From the NCBI GenBank assembly GCA_936432065.2, contig OW386286.2:266929987-266993986 (forward strand): 64,000 nucleotides of DNA, given 5' to 3'. Position 1 is the stretch's first letter. Each line of letters begins with the position of its first letter. Of this stretch, positions 22,290 to 33,957 are shown in pieces. The position numbers were made by a program, and so were the translations under genes. Source of the stretch: Rutpela maculata. Its lineage: Eukaryota; Arthropoda; Insecta; Coleoptera; Cerambycidae. The notes below the pieces were generated by a model. It did no database searches, was not told the DNA's origin, and saw nothing but the letters and a program-made list of their open reading frames with translations.

Positions 22290-22982
22290 CAATGTCGAAA
22301 TATCGATTATAGCGATAGCCAAGCGGTCCTAAAGGTCCGCTATCAATTAGGACCAAGTCAATATTAATTCAAAACTGTAAACAGGCTCTCTATTAACTTA
22401 GCTCACTCAACTGGGTCAAACCTGTGCCTGGGCATAGTAATAATGAGGGTAACGAGCAGACAGTAGTTCTCACCAGAGAGGGCTTTCAGCGGCCCCTATT
22501 GAATCTGGGGCTGGCTTTAGGTTACCCTAGATAAAATGCCAAGAAGAGGTAATAGAGAACTGGACTCGTTCCCAGTTCCTTGGCTTCCACCCATGACTCG
22601 AGCATGCGAAGCTTCTTATTTCAGGACCCTTGCCGAAACGAGCAGAACAAATCCTGCGACTAAGCAGGAATCATGTCACAATCGTGGTAGGTCTTTTGAC
22701 TGGACACGGCTCTTTCAGAAACACCTGTACACTATTAAGGTGGTTGATAATCCCGACTGCAGGTTCTGTGTGGATGAAGAAGAAACTTCCATCCACATCC
22801 TAGTCTTACGACCTTGAGGCACAAACACTTCGGCATTGGTTTTCCGGTGCTGGAGGACATGCAGGATGCGCCCATAGGAAGGATTCTGGCCTTAGAATTC
22901 AGCCTTAATGGGGGAATTTCCTAAATTTGTAGCGAAAGCATAAAGGGCCACAAGGTCTGAGTGCGGCGACCTTTAACCGCTC
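22290..22982 (+). pseudogene. LINE 3' remnant: RNase H and C-terminal zinc-knuckle region
   Basis: At 22305 the peptide DYSDSQAVLK matches the conserved DSxAxL segment of retrotransposon RNase H. Further on, out of phase, are LFQKHLYTIKVVDNPDCRFC and DEEETSIHIL, the Cys/His knuckle found after RNase H in I/R1-like LINEs. Stops and frameshifts interrupt the whole stretch. It ends in a (GAA)-rich tail at 22985-23010. The same domain pair occurs on the minus strand at 38928-39874. Confidence 0.75.
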
Positions 22983-23011
22983 CGCTAAAAGAAGAAGAAG
23001 GAGAAGAAGAG

Positions 23012-23841
23012 GTAAAACTAGGTAATGCCTAAATCTGTTTGTAACAAATTGCATTTCTTATGCTTAAAACAATTAATATTATGAAGCAAATCATACCGAC
23101 ATGGGAAGTTAGATAGTGACAATTACACGTGAATCGTTTATCAAAGCAAACGACTAATTGCGGAAATGAATATGTTTAAATAAAAATACGTTGTCTCGAG
23201 CCTCAGTGACATCAAAGCACTCAATCATAAGAATATTTGTCTCTGTCTGAAACATCTGTGTAATACACGATTGAAAATGAAAATGAATATATTTTACTCA
23301 ATTCATTAAACACCTGTGTGTTGACAGTTACTGTCACCAAGTATCAATATATAAATAATTTGGCAGGATATGTGGAGGCGCTCAAAATCATGAGGTTGTT
23401 AAATAGTGAGAATGAACTGATATAATGTATAATAATACACATTACTTGACCTTTGTAGAAATATTAAAAATGATTTTATTAACACGTTATTATAACTGAA
23501 TGGAGAAATTTCAATTTGCAGTTGCAGTATAAACGGGTAGAAGCAGGACCGGGTCCAAAGTTTGGGCAGTTGGTTTCAAACGCTGTTGGCAAAATCTATA
23601 TAACCATCACACATAAATATATAATTTGAATTTTACACTGTAACTCCCACAATCGAGAAATTAACAGAATAATAATTATTAAGCGATTGGCAACTCTGTA
23701 AATATTTCATTTTATCAGTGGCGTGTTTTCTATGGAAGCTAGGGAAGCGCCGCTAACCGTACATGACACGGAATTTTTATTTTTAATATTAATTTATTAT
23801 TAATTATACATAAATTCATCTACTAGAAATACTAGAATCTA
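23012..23841. other. No recognised feature
   Basis: AT-rich sequence without frames, repeats or RNA genes that I could identify. Confidence 0.4.
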
Positions 23842-24538
23842 CAGTGTGTTTCATTTGAAATGGTCACACCCCAATAACTTTTTATTTCTTTTCCGATTTG
23901 AATCAAATTTTACTTAAATATGGAACAAATTAAAATCTACTTATGACCAGAAAAACATTCGCCTCCTACTAATGCAAAGCCACCTGCGGTACCAAAATAT
24001 GCGGATAAAATCAAGAAATCATATTAGGCATATTTTTATCAGAAAATTTTGTTAATGAAACTTGTTCAGAAAAGTCCAAAATTTAATTAAAATAAAAAAA
24101 TATAAAAATTTTGACTAAAACAATGTCCAAAGTCCGAAAATATCATTTTAATGGGTTTTTTTTGTTTAGAAAACTGTATTATGATAATTTTGTTTAACCC
24201 CAGCTGCCAGGTAGTTGTCAAACAATTTACGGTTTTTTTAAATAATTATTTTTAAAATTTGTCATTTTAATTTTTCAATTTTTTAATTTTGATTAAATTG
24301 TGGGCATGGGGTTTTAGGACAATTCTTAACAAAATTTTCCGATAAAGAAATACCTAATATGATTTTCTGATTTTCTCCACATATTTTGGTACTGCAGGTG
24401 GCTTTGCATTTATAGGATGCGAATGTATTTCTAGTCATAAGTAGATCCTAATTTGCTGTATACTTAAGTAAAATTTGATTCAAATCGGAAAAAAATAAAA
24501 AGTTATTGGCGTGTTACCATTTCAAATGAAACACACTG
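23842..24538. mobile_element. TA-inserting TIR element, 697 bp
   Basis: Ends read CAGTGTGTTTCATTTGAAAT and its near-perfect inverse, each next to TA (23840-23841, 24539-24540). Inverted arms of about 220-260 bp share CCAATAACTTTTTATTT, TTGAATCAAATTTTACTTAA, GCAAAGCCACCTGC and AATCATATTAGGCAT. No coding. The end CAGTGTG is similar to that of 8201-9304, suggesting related transposases. Confidence 0.92.
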
Positions 24539-24991
24539 TATATGTTTCTACCGACCTACTCTACTAAAAACCTGTACGCAAGAGTTGTATTTGTTATGAT
24601 TTATAGATATAACATTGTCAGGTGTACATATCTATTTTTTGTATGTTCCATTGTTCCGTAGTTTTGTTTGGTAGTGTTTTGATATTGTGATATTAGACAA
24701 AAAAGTTTAACTTGGTATTTAAGGAACTTTTTCCTGTTTCCACCTATTATTTTTCTTTACTTCATTTAGGCGAATTTTTTTTAATTTTTAATGTGATCAA
24801 AAACCTATTTTTGTTTAACAGTTCCTATTTTTTAAATTTATTAAACCAAGGATTTTTTATGTTTTTTTAAGTAGTATTGGGTTTAGGTAGATGATGATCC
24901 AACAAGGATTGAACAAGGCCATTTTTCAAACGATACAAATGTTTGTCAAAAACCAAAAAAGCCATTCGATGTATTTTTTCCGCAAAAACCA

Positions 24992-25346
24992 AAAAAACCG
25001 CTGCCCAAGGAATCACTATTTCCACATCCAGATTTTTTATCCAAGTCACTCACAACGAAAAAATGTTGTATGTGGAAATAATTGTTTATGGAACTTTAAT
25101 AATATAATATTTGAAATCCTCTACCCCAAAAACCCATAAAACGATACCCCACATCGGTAGCGGGGTGGGGGTGGTGATAGGTAGTGGTAGTGGGGGTGGA
25201 TGAAGTAAAAAAACATTTTGAGGTTTCTGATTCTTGTACACACACTAAATCACAATTTTTTTTCATCCCCTTTAATAATGGGATGGGGGTGGTAATGGGG
25301 GTGGCTAATGCCAAAATTTTTTTGAGACCTTAGCTTCTCTTGTATA
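24992..25346 (+). mobile_element. Family A repeat, 5' part
   Basis: Begins ACCGCTGCCCAAGGAATCAC and keeps the GTATGTGGAAATAATTG block, the GGGGTGGGGGTGG modules and GCTAATGCC. It is cut off at CTTAGCTTCTCTTGTA by the mariner MITE fragment that follows. Confidence 0.75.
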
Positions 25347-25447
25347 CAGGGTGTCCCGAAACTCCCGCCTTCCCCTTTATGTGCTAATTCTCCATGCAAA
25401 AATAGTAAGAAAAGTTCCTATAAACATGTGTCCGGAAATGCTTCCTA
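25347..25447 (+). mobile_element. 5' fragment of the 13961-14662 mariner MITE family
   Basis: Starts CAGGGTGTCCCGAAACTCCC and follows the left arm of the full copy nearly base for base to CCGGAAATGCTTCCTA, then stops. It begins inside family A. Confidence 0.85.
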
Positions 25448-25528
25448 ATATATTATTTTAACATTTCATTCAACTTTTTTAACAACGTTTTGTTTCAAAG
25501 TAAAAAATAAGAATAGTTCGCTCTTGAG

Positions 25529-27638
25529 CAGAGCTGGGCAGAGTACCGCACTAAAGTACTTCACAACAAGTACCTGTAAAAAGTACTCGTGAAAACTTGA
25601 GTACGAGTACCTGTTTTTAAAGTACTCTAAAAATGAGTACTTTTGCAAAATTTGGAGAGAACTCTTCTAAAAATGAGTAACGAGTACGAGTACTTCGAAA
25701 GATACCACATTGAAATAGGTAATAGACAAAAAATTACAATACCACTCATAGTACAGTATCTAGAAGTAAAAAATATGCAAAATTTCGGAATAATTTCATA
25801 TGTAATGATAATTTTTCTTTATGGGTTATTGTAGTAAATCTTTTACTATACTATCGTCTTCAGTTTCTATATGGACCAGATACTTGCTCTTACCCTCAAG
25901 GGATGAAAACCACCCTTAAATTTAAATATTTAATATTTGAAAAAGTATTAGTAATTTATTTTTGAAACGTAGGATAGCTATGTTTTTGAGGTCGCTGATT
26001 ACGAATCTGAAGTCAAAATTAAAAAATTCAAAATAGCGGCTCTAGTATGGCGGGTGGAATTTTTTTTCTAAAACAAGTGTTTTAAACAGACAACAGAAAT
26101 TGAGCATCTAGATGATGATATGAACAAAAACAGCATTTTTGAAAAAAAATTAATTACTGAGCAATTACAACAAAAAGGCGACATTTTGTTAAAAAAAAAA
26201 TGTGAAAACGCACATTGAATCGATCATAACTTCTTTATTTTTTGTGATGTAGAAACAGACAAAAAATTAATATTTTAAAGGTTGATTAATTATCTTTAAT
26301 TTTGTTCCTTACAATTTTTGATGGAAGTGACAGTTTCTGAAATATTCAACATTTTAAACTAAATAGTTCATCCTAAAAATGGTCGAAGGTCATCTATAAA
26401 ATTAAATATCTTCGAAACTATCAACCCTTCACAAGTATATAAAAAAACAAATTCAACCTCAGTTTATAAACTTTATTTTTGATATCCACTATATTTTCTC
26501 TAAAACTTATTTTATTGATATATTTACAGAGAAACAAGAATGTTACGTTTTTTCTACAATTCCTTTACAGTTAAAAATGCATTTTTTTTTCTAAAGCAAG
26601 CGTTGCAAGCGGATGAAAAAATTTCAGCATATGAGGAGATATTTTTTTTAATTACTGACTACTTATATTAACAAAATGGCGACGTTTTTATTAAAAAGAA
26701 ATTAAAAAGTATATTGTTTCTGTCATTACTTCTTTGTTTTTTATGCTATAGAAATAGACAAAAAATCATTTGAAAGCCTAATTAATATTCTATAATTTTG
26801 GTTGTTAGCGCTTTTGACGTAAGTGCCATAATTTCTGAGATATTTAACATTTAAACTAAATACTTCGTCTTATGAACGTTCGGACGCCACATTTATACTT
26901 CCAAATCTCCGAAACTATTAACTCTACAGAAACTAGAAAAAAAACGAAATTCATCCTCAATTTGGTAGCTTTCTTATTTGTCTCTAGCATGTTTTCGCTC
27001 AGTGTAATACCTGTTGAGTTATTTGATGAAAACCTATTTGAAATACCTCTTTTTTCAAGCAATAATCCCAATTTTCAAGTCGTTATAGCTTAAAGACTAT
27101 CAATTTATTTGAAAAGTTGCATAGAACCTTTTCTTCTTAAAATTCGATTCTCTTTCAGCTCAAATGATTTTTTTTTAGTTGCCACCCCCTATAAATTAGC
27201 AAGGCGCCGCATAATAATTTAGAAACTTTTCTTTGATGTATTTACTAGTATGTTGTCAAAAATGAACGAAATTCGTTTCATATGACATTATTCCGAAGTT
27301 AAAACCTCTAGTTACTGCACTATACACCATTATCACTAAATAAAAGTAGATCGACATCAACAAAAACAGTTAGGTACATTTATTAGAAATGTATGGGTAC
27401 ACAAAAATGAACACAACCAAAAATTTAAAATTCTAAGAAAAAGTACTCGTACTCGTTACTCGTCATTTGTGGCCGCCAAAAGTACTCGAGTACCTGATAA
27501 TGTAAAGTACTTGAAAATTTCGAGTACAGAGTACCATCCAAATAAAAGTATTCGCGAGTACTTGTTAGCTACTGAGTACTTTGAGTAGGTACTCAGTACA
27601 ATTACGAGTACAATTTACTCGAGTACTGACCAGCTCTG
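25529..27638. mobile_element. hAT-type element, 2.1 kb, non-autonomous
   Basis: TIRs are CAGAGCTGGGCAGAGTAC on the left and inverted CAGAGCTGGTCAGTACTC on the right. The 8-bp duplication CTCTTGAG stands on both sides (25521-25528, 27639-27646), giving a clear hAT signature. Both subterminal regions are packed with GAGTAC/GTACTC words, likely transposase-binding repeats. There is no transposase frame. Instead the core (about 26050-27340) is colinear with 50720-52035, a tandem-unit element, so a second family lies inside. Confidence 0.92.
26050..27340. repeat. Two-unit tandem repeat block shared with 50720-52035
   Basis: Two units about 515 bp apart carry TTTTTTTCTAAA with AAG-rich continuations, AATTACTGA/GACT, ACAAAATGGCGAC or AAAAGGCGAC, CATAACTTCTTT and TTTCTGA-ATATT. 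The trailing part matches 51755-52030 through CATAGAACCTTTTCTTCTTA, CACCCCCTATAAATTAGCAA and ATGACATTATTCCGAAGTT. Non-coding. Confidence 0.75.
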
Positions 27639-27646
27639 CTCTTGAG

Positions 27647-30108
27647 CTACTTTTGAGCGACCGGTACATATTTTTGGACTTCGCATACTTCTTCTGATTA
27701 ATTAAAAAGTTGTAGTTTTTCATTTTCATAATTTTTTAAATAAACATATTGTAATAAACCATCTGAGGAACTTGCAAACAAAATTGCACCTCTGCACATT
27801 AGACTACTCGTATATTTAAGAGATATTGCCAAGCATATGAAATATTTAATTTTATAATTCTCAGAATCGCGCACTCTCATTTTAGAAATGTTATCATTGC
27901 ATTGTTTCATGTTAGTTCAAGGTCTTATAAAAATACATCTAAAAATATTGTCAAATACAGTTATGAAATTAGGCTGTTTTTAAATTTAGCAACATGGTAG
28001 TGTATTTTTATGTGGCACGTGCGTAGTGAGATAATTTTTTTTATTATTGGCATGAACTATTGTTGTACACGTAATCTCTTCTGCAAAAAAAAATCATTGG
28101 TGGGAAATTTAAAAAGATTTGTGAATATACACAGTGTTTCGAAAGAACGTACCACCAACACGTTTAGGGCAGGTAATACATAAACAAACGAGTAAACATT
28201 ATATTCCACGACGATTTATCTTTGCATTTAAAAAATGTTTAATGGATGCATGGCAATAGGGACCAACCTGGGTTATCCGCAAGGAAGTTATGTAAATATT
28301 AACTATAGGAATTGTAAAAATGTTTGTGGTCCTTGAGAAGTTATAGTGCACTGACGGACATTTAAAAATTCAATACTTATTGCATACACTAATAAAAATT
28401 TAACATGTGAATACAGAACACTGAAAGTATTTATATATGCACTGGCTCTTTTTGCAGTAACAGTTCAAGTGAATATTGCGAACATATTTTTGATACGCAA
28501 AACAAAAACTATCTGAGTGGCGAAGTATTTTTTATATTTATTAAAATTCCTAGATATTATATAAAAGATTTAATTAATATCTGTACTTTTTTCATAAGAT
28601 CATTACTTTTTTTGTTTCGATACCAGTACGTTAATTTTTTATCCACTGGACACGCTGTTTATGAGTTATTCGGTCTGTTGTGCTATGTGGGGTCAAGTTA
28701 TGTGGGTGCAGGCTAGCGGTCGACCCACAGATGGTCGACCGCTGGCTGGAGTGCGAGTGGCTTGACGTCACACTGCGTTTCCGCGTGCTCTATTTTCAAT
28801 ATTCATTTTGAGGGAGAAGGAGTTGAAAAAAAAATCTAATATTTTGCACATTTACTAACTACAAGATGAACTTTCGAAATATGAATTAAAAAAAAATGCT
28901 AAATGAGCCCATTGCCAAGAAAGAAACCTGCTATACTGTTAGTGAAAAATATACAGGGAAGTCACCCTTGGAACTGAAGTTGTCACCATTATTAGGAAAA
29001 AAACTTGACATACTTTTAGTTAAAAAGATGTACTGGGTGGTCATTCAACAGAAAAGTATGCTGCCAAATAGAGAGGTAAGTTTTGTGGAAGTACTTTTAA
29101 AGATTTTTTTTATGTTATGTTTAGGATCATTATGTTTATCCTCATTCTGCAAAAGGATGCCCGATATGTAACAAGAAATGATCACAAAACAAGCAGTTTC
29201 GTTATAAGCACCAGTTGCAATTAGAATAAAAATGTTACGTAAAATAATCCAATTATATGGCAAAGTCGAGTAAAGATTTACACCGTTGTCTTCACAAAGG
29301 AATTGTTAAATCTGTTCGCGCAGAGGCGAAGTTTCCTAATTTATTTTATCGTACAGTAGTTTTATTTATAACTTAAGCGTTTAAATTGTTACAGAGTTGG
29401 CACACTCCAAACAGATTATCTTCTTGTGTAAATTATTTAGCAGCAGACCTAATTAGCTTTATTGACCATTTTCATGGGATTATTTTCGCTTATGAAAGAT
29501 CATAAACGTTGCAGAAGATAACAAAAACTTATTAACGAAATTAAGCTAAATCTATTCAAAACAGGCTTTCGAAATTCATATTGCATACCGTGACGGGGCT
29601 TTAGACACGACCTATATTATGGTGGGGTCTTTCTAACAAAGAAGAAAGAAATACATCAAACGCGTAGCGGGAAACTCATTATATTGTCAAATAATCTTTC
29701 AGGGAGACTGGTATTAAAAAAACATTCGAATATTCTCGCGAAAAAATACATTTCTACCATTCCAGCCTTCTCGAATAAATTTCTAATATAACTAATTAAT
29801 TATTTATATAAGTCACGTAAATGTGAATTATTACAAAAAGTTTTAACAGATATAGCGGAGTGGAATTAAATTTAAAGGTGCGTTCAGCACACGGTTTCTA
29901 ACAACCAATTTATCTGAAACCTTTTGTAATGTGCTTTAAATGTAAAATAAATCGCAAGTAATGTAAATAATTCTATCAAAAACCGCTGCCTAAAAATCAC
30001 TACTTCCACATCCAGATTTTCTATTCAAGTCTCTTCCCAAGAACCGTAAACAGGGGGAGGATAACCAGTTTCTTATGCTGCAACGTTCGCCAGATGCCGG
30101 TAAAGCTG
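27647..30108. other. Mostly unassigned AT-rich sequence
   Basis: A hairpin with 11-bp arms AGCGGTCGACC/GGTCGACCGCT lies at 28715-28743, near a perfect TGACGTCA (28763-28770). A 91-codon frame at 28896-29171 contains a strong splice-donor match (GAGGTAAGT at about 29070) but resembles no known protein. A short family A 5' piece (CCGCTGCC and TACTTCCACATCCAG) lies at 29979-30030. Nothing else recognised. Confidence 0.4.
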
Positions 30109-30663
30109 TGACGTCACGGCGAGACCTAAATCTGTTGTTTACGTTTCTGACGGCATTATCTCTCTATGTTTAGTGGTGTGATTATTAAGTTTTGTCTACT
30201 TATTTACTGGTTTTTCTTTGTAAATCTCATATGTACATCTTCGTGTGTGTTTTATACGTTTCTTTGAGTTATAAGAATATATTTTTTTTAAGAAAATATT
30301 TCAGAAATAGATTTTTTAATAAACTTTTTAATGTTTATCAAAAAGTGACCAAAATGGATGTATTGTATTCAAAATTTCCTCTAGATTCCAAAAATGTAAA
30401 AATATATAGGGTGTTCCATTTAAAAATCGAAAGTTGTGGGCATTTTCGGTCAAACCGGATGTGCACCAAACTTTGAGTTATAAGAACATTTGATTAGTGA
30501 AATTGTATGCAGAAACAAGGACATACTATTGCTTGCACTATTTTGGACCTTAATAGGATTTAAAAGACAGTTATTATTATTATTGTTCTATGGTGATTTT
30601 GTATACATTATAGAAGGTGAAAGAAATAATTAATGTATTAGATTTACATATTGTTATTATTCA

Positions 30664-30911
30664 GATACAAATGAAGAAAAATGCCAGGAACAAGGTATGC
30701 AGTGTATGACTAATAACACGTATTGTACAAACTGGTCATATAATATTTTCCACGCTTTTCCACAACTCAAAGATCTGGTGTCCAAAACCATAAGAAGTGA
30801 ATGGATAAACAGGTGCAAAAGGCAGGATAAATTTAAACCAGAAACAAGTAGTATTTGTTCGGTTCATTTTATGGAGACCGACTATGAACGAAACTTGCAA
30901 AATGAATTACT
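30664..30911 (+). CDS. Candidate THAP zinc-finger exon
   Basis: The frame reads CTNWSYNIFHAFPQLKDL, then IRSEWINRC and SSICSVHFMETDYERNLQN. FPxxxxL, W, and the terminal CxxHF are the conserved core of the THAP (C2CH) DNA-binding domain. The upstream part is slightly disturbed: KVCSV lies in another frame, so the first Cys may come from an alternative splice or a one-base shift. The domain ends in ELLG immediately followed by GTAAAA (30913), a usable 5' splice site, and TTATTATTCAG precedes it as a possible acceptor. It could be an exon of a THAP host gene or of a P-type transposase; no partner exon was found. The coding unit is incomplete. Confidence 0.5.
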
Positions 30912-30935
30912 AGGTAAAAATATGTTTTTTTTTTA

Positions 30936-31050
30936 ATTATATGTGTACCTACTTATTCGAAATGTTTTGTTATACTGGGTGTTAATTTTTATAATACATA
31001 TTTCCCATAATTTAATATTTTATTTAGATCATTTTTATCAGATTTTTCTG
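30936..31050 (+). repeat. 115-bp direct repeat, left copy
   Basis: Begins ATTATATGTGTACCTACTT and ends TTTTTATCAGATTTTTCTG. The copy at 32138-32252 has equal length and about ten mismatches. The pair brackets the foldback element at about 31105-32135 and starts right after the THAP exon. Confidence 0.9.
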
Positions 31051-31104
31051 TTTTTTTTTATTATATTAGTGCAGTCAATTTATGCTCAAAAGGGCCTCTA
31101 GCGG

Positions 31105-32135
31105 GGAAGTTGTGGTGTAATTTTTATTTCTTCCATTTTATATGTTTTTGGGGTGCAGATTCCGAATCTGAGGTTTGCTAACAAAACTTTGTGACGCAAC
31201 ATTGAAACAAATGCAAAAATAGATCAAAAATCTCATTTTTTTTTTCGGTTTTTTGCTTAGAACTCGAAAACTATCAACTTTTCGTAAATAACCTCCTTAT
31301 TCAAAATGAAAGTACATAAAATTTCCTATAAATTTCATCGTTTTTTTTTTCTCCGATGAACCGTTCGGGCTCAAGCGCTAGTTGAAAACTGGTGTATTTT
31401 GTCTGCCTCCGCAAAAACCCAGGCCAATCAAAATCACCAAAAGGTCGATATCTTCCCCCAACACTGTCACATATTCATTTGACGGGGCCAACATAAGAAC
31501 TGTTGTGATAATTAGGATATCATCGTCCTCCACAGCTTGCTGTTAATCAAATTTTGCATTATCAAATTTTCCATTAGCATAGACAGAGGGCTTTTATAAA
31601 ATCATTTGGGTAGACCGGGAGAGAATAAATAAAATGAAAAGACGTACAAGACGGAATTATATTTGCACAGAATTTAAATAAAATATGATTTTAAAAATGC
31701 TTTTTTTTAGTGCTGGAGATGGTATAACAGTTGAAACCAGTCTACATTGTATTCAACTTAAAACTAGGAGGAATTCATTAAATGACAGCCTTTAATAATA
31801 AATTAAAGTTTCGGAGTGGAAAAAGTTGGTTTTTGCGGAGACAGCCGAAATACGCCAAATTTCAACTAGCGCTTGATCCCGAACGGTTGTTTGAGAAGAA
31901 ATAATGAAATTTGAAGGAAATTTTATATACTTTCATTCTGAATAGAGAGGTTATTTACGAAAAGTTGAGTTTTCGAGTTATAAGCAAAAAACCGCAAGAA
32001 AATGAGATTTTTTACCTCTTTTGCATTTTTTTCAATGTTGCGTCACGAAATTTTATTAGCAAACCTCAGATTAGGATTCAGCACCCCAAAAAACATATAG
32101 AATGGAAAAAATCAAAACTACCCCACAACTTTCCT
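31105..32135. mobile_element. Foldback element, ~300-bp inverted arms
   Basis: The left arm (about 31105-31420) and right arm (about 31815-32135) are inverted. Shared words include TTTTGGGGTGC, AACCTCAGATT, AACATTGAA, CAACTTTTCGTAAATAACCTC and AAGCGCTAGTTGAAA. The unique centre is about 400 bp. There is no coding frame of note and the exact termini are uncertain. Confidence 0.8.
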
Positions 32136-32137
32136 GG

Positions 32138-32252
32138 ATTATATGTGTACCTACTTTTCCGAGATGTTTTGTTATTCTGTGTGTTAATTTTTATAATACA
32201 AATTTTTCATAATTTAATATTTCGTTTAGATCATTTTTATCAGATTTTTCTG
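32138..32252 (+). repeat. 115-bp direct repeat, right copy
   Basis: Partner of 30936-31050. Followed by a partial echo TTTTTATCAGATTTTT near 32288. Confidence 0.9.
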
Positions 32253-32827
32253 TGAATTGAATCAGAATTCACTGTAGATAAGATAATTTTTTATCAGATT
32301 TTTTTGTGAATCAAGGATCAATTATCCGCGGTATGTTTCCTTGAACCAGGCATTTCATTTCCATGATTTGCTTTTAATAAATTTGGCAGAGTTTTGTCAA
32401 TTTTTGTCAGAAACTTCTACGCTTTGCCTGCTTGCACTATATCGCATGAATTTCAGAAATATAAAAGCTAATCAGGTTAAGGCAATGGATAGGAAAAAAT
32501 ACAGATTCAAGCAGAAAAAAAAATCGAAAATTAAGTAATATAACAAACTAAATAATCAACAATATATTATAATTTGACATTAAGTGGAAAAGGAAAAATT
32601 GCTATATTCTTGAAACTTTCCACACACGTGTAGTTCACGATATTTATATTCAAAGAATAATGAAAATGTTGTATGCCTCAATTATTTCAATAAATTGTGC
32701 GTGTGTGTTAATATTATCAAAAGAATATGCTCCACACAATGCATTTTAAACGCCAGCGAGCTGGAAAAGGGTGCGCGGCTACGTCTTAATACTGGCTATC
32801 CTTGGCGTTTACGGTTGTTGATCTCTT

Positions 32828-33068
32828 CCTATTCAAGTCACCCCACTACCATCCCCATCTCATTATTAAAGGGGATGGTAGTGGAGATGGCTAATGCCAA
32901 AAAAAAAATTAATGTCTTTGGTTCTTGTACACACACTATGTCACAATTTTATTTTTTCAATAATGGGGTGGGGCTGGTAATGAGGGTGGCTGATGCTAAA
33001 AAAATGTAAACTCAAGATTTCGACGTTTCATGACATTTTAAGCCTATTTGGACAAGTATTTTTACCGT
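32828..33068 (+). mobile_element. Family A repeat fragment
   Basis: Shows the GGGATGGTAGTGG module, GCTAATGCC, GGGGTGGGGCTGG, ATTTCGACGTTTCATGACAT and GCCTATTTGGACAA. The terminal CACTGGATGTGG is missing because a LINE 3' end replaces it at about 33069. Confidence 0.65.
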
Positions 33069-33957
33069 TACTATATTTCAATAATAATAATAAACTTTAT
33101 TTTCCATTTATGACAATAAGATACAATATTGTATAGTAACAGTCAGACTTTTGCAATGTTTTATTTCCAGAGGGAGGTGACTAAACACTCTAGGTCCTAG
33201 ACAACTAGGTGAGTTTACAGAGACATTTAATTTACTGAAAAAAGATCATCTTTTTGCCTGGTATTTACCTTATGTAGATGATTGTTACAAACAAATTTAC
33301 TCTTATTACATTTAAAGACAAATAAACATAGTTCAAAAATGAAAATTGACGGAAGTGTCAATATATTACAGTCCTTAAATGTATTTTTACATGTCTCTCT
33401 TGTGGATAAGCCTCCCATACATCTTATCTCATGCTTTTGGGCTAAAAATACATTATTTAATAGGGTGGAACCCCCCCCCCCCCCCCAAACAAACACCATA
33501 TCTTAACCGAGAATCAACCTTAGCAAAATATAAATTCCTTAGTTGAGCCATGTTTAGAACATTTTTTACATTTTTGAACTGATAAACTACTGAATGTAAT
33601 TTGGCAATCAGTAATTCACAATGGCTTTTCCAGTTTAAGCGACTGTCAATATTTATACCCAAAAATTTTACATTGGACATCCTTGTTGATATTGACGTAT
33701 TATCAAGTTGAATATTTGGATAATTACATGTCTTTGGTCTATTATGAAACACTAATGCCAAAGTACTCAAACCATCCAGATCATTAATATATAATACGAA
33801 TAATATGGGACCCAATACCGACCCTTGTAGCACGCCCATATTAATTTCTACAGATGCCGAGTTAACAGAATCAATTGTATTGCGCGTCATACTGGTAACT
33901 GACACATACTGTTTGCGACATGACAAATAACTTTCAACCCAGTCTAAGGCTAGGCCC
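33069..33957 (-). pseudogene. Jockey/CR1-like LINE: reverse transcriptase remnant with 3' tail
   Basis: On the minus strand: LALDWVESYLSCRKQYVSV, then GVLQGSVLGPILFVLYINDL (RT block with PQGSVLGP altered to LQGSVLGP), then FLGINIDSRLNWKSHCELL. The segment that should carry the YADD active site is deleted between these blocks, so the enzyme is dead. A G-rich run (C on plus, 33470-33486) disrupts the C-terminal part. The 3' end is AATAAAGTTTATTATTATTATT, a simple tail lying against family A. The 5' side stops at 33957, against another repeat. Confidence 0.8.

Noticed and set aside
33227..33499. 90-codon frame with poly-Gly
   Set aside because: The glycine run comes from the homopolymer C/G tract at 33470-33486; the coding signal belongs to the LINE frame on the same strand.
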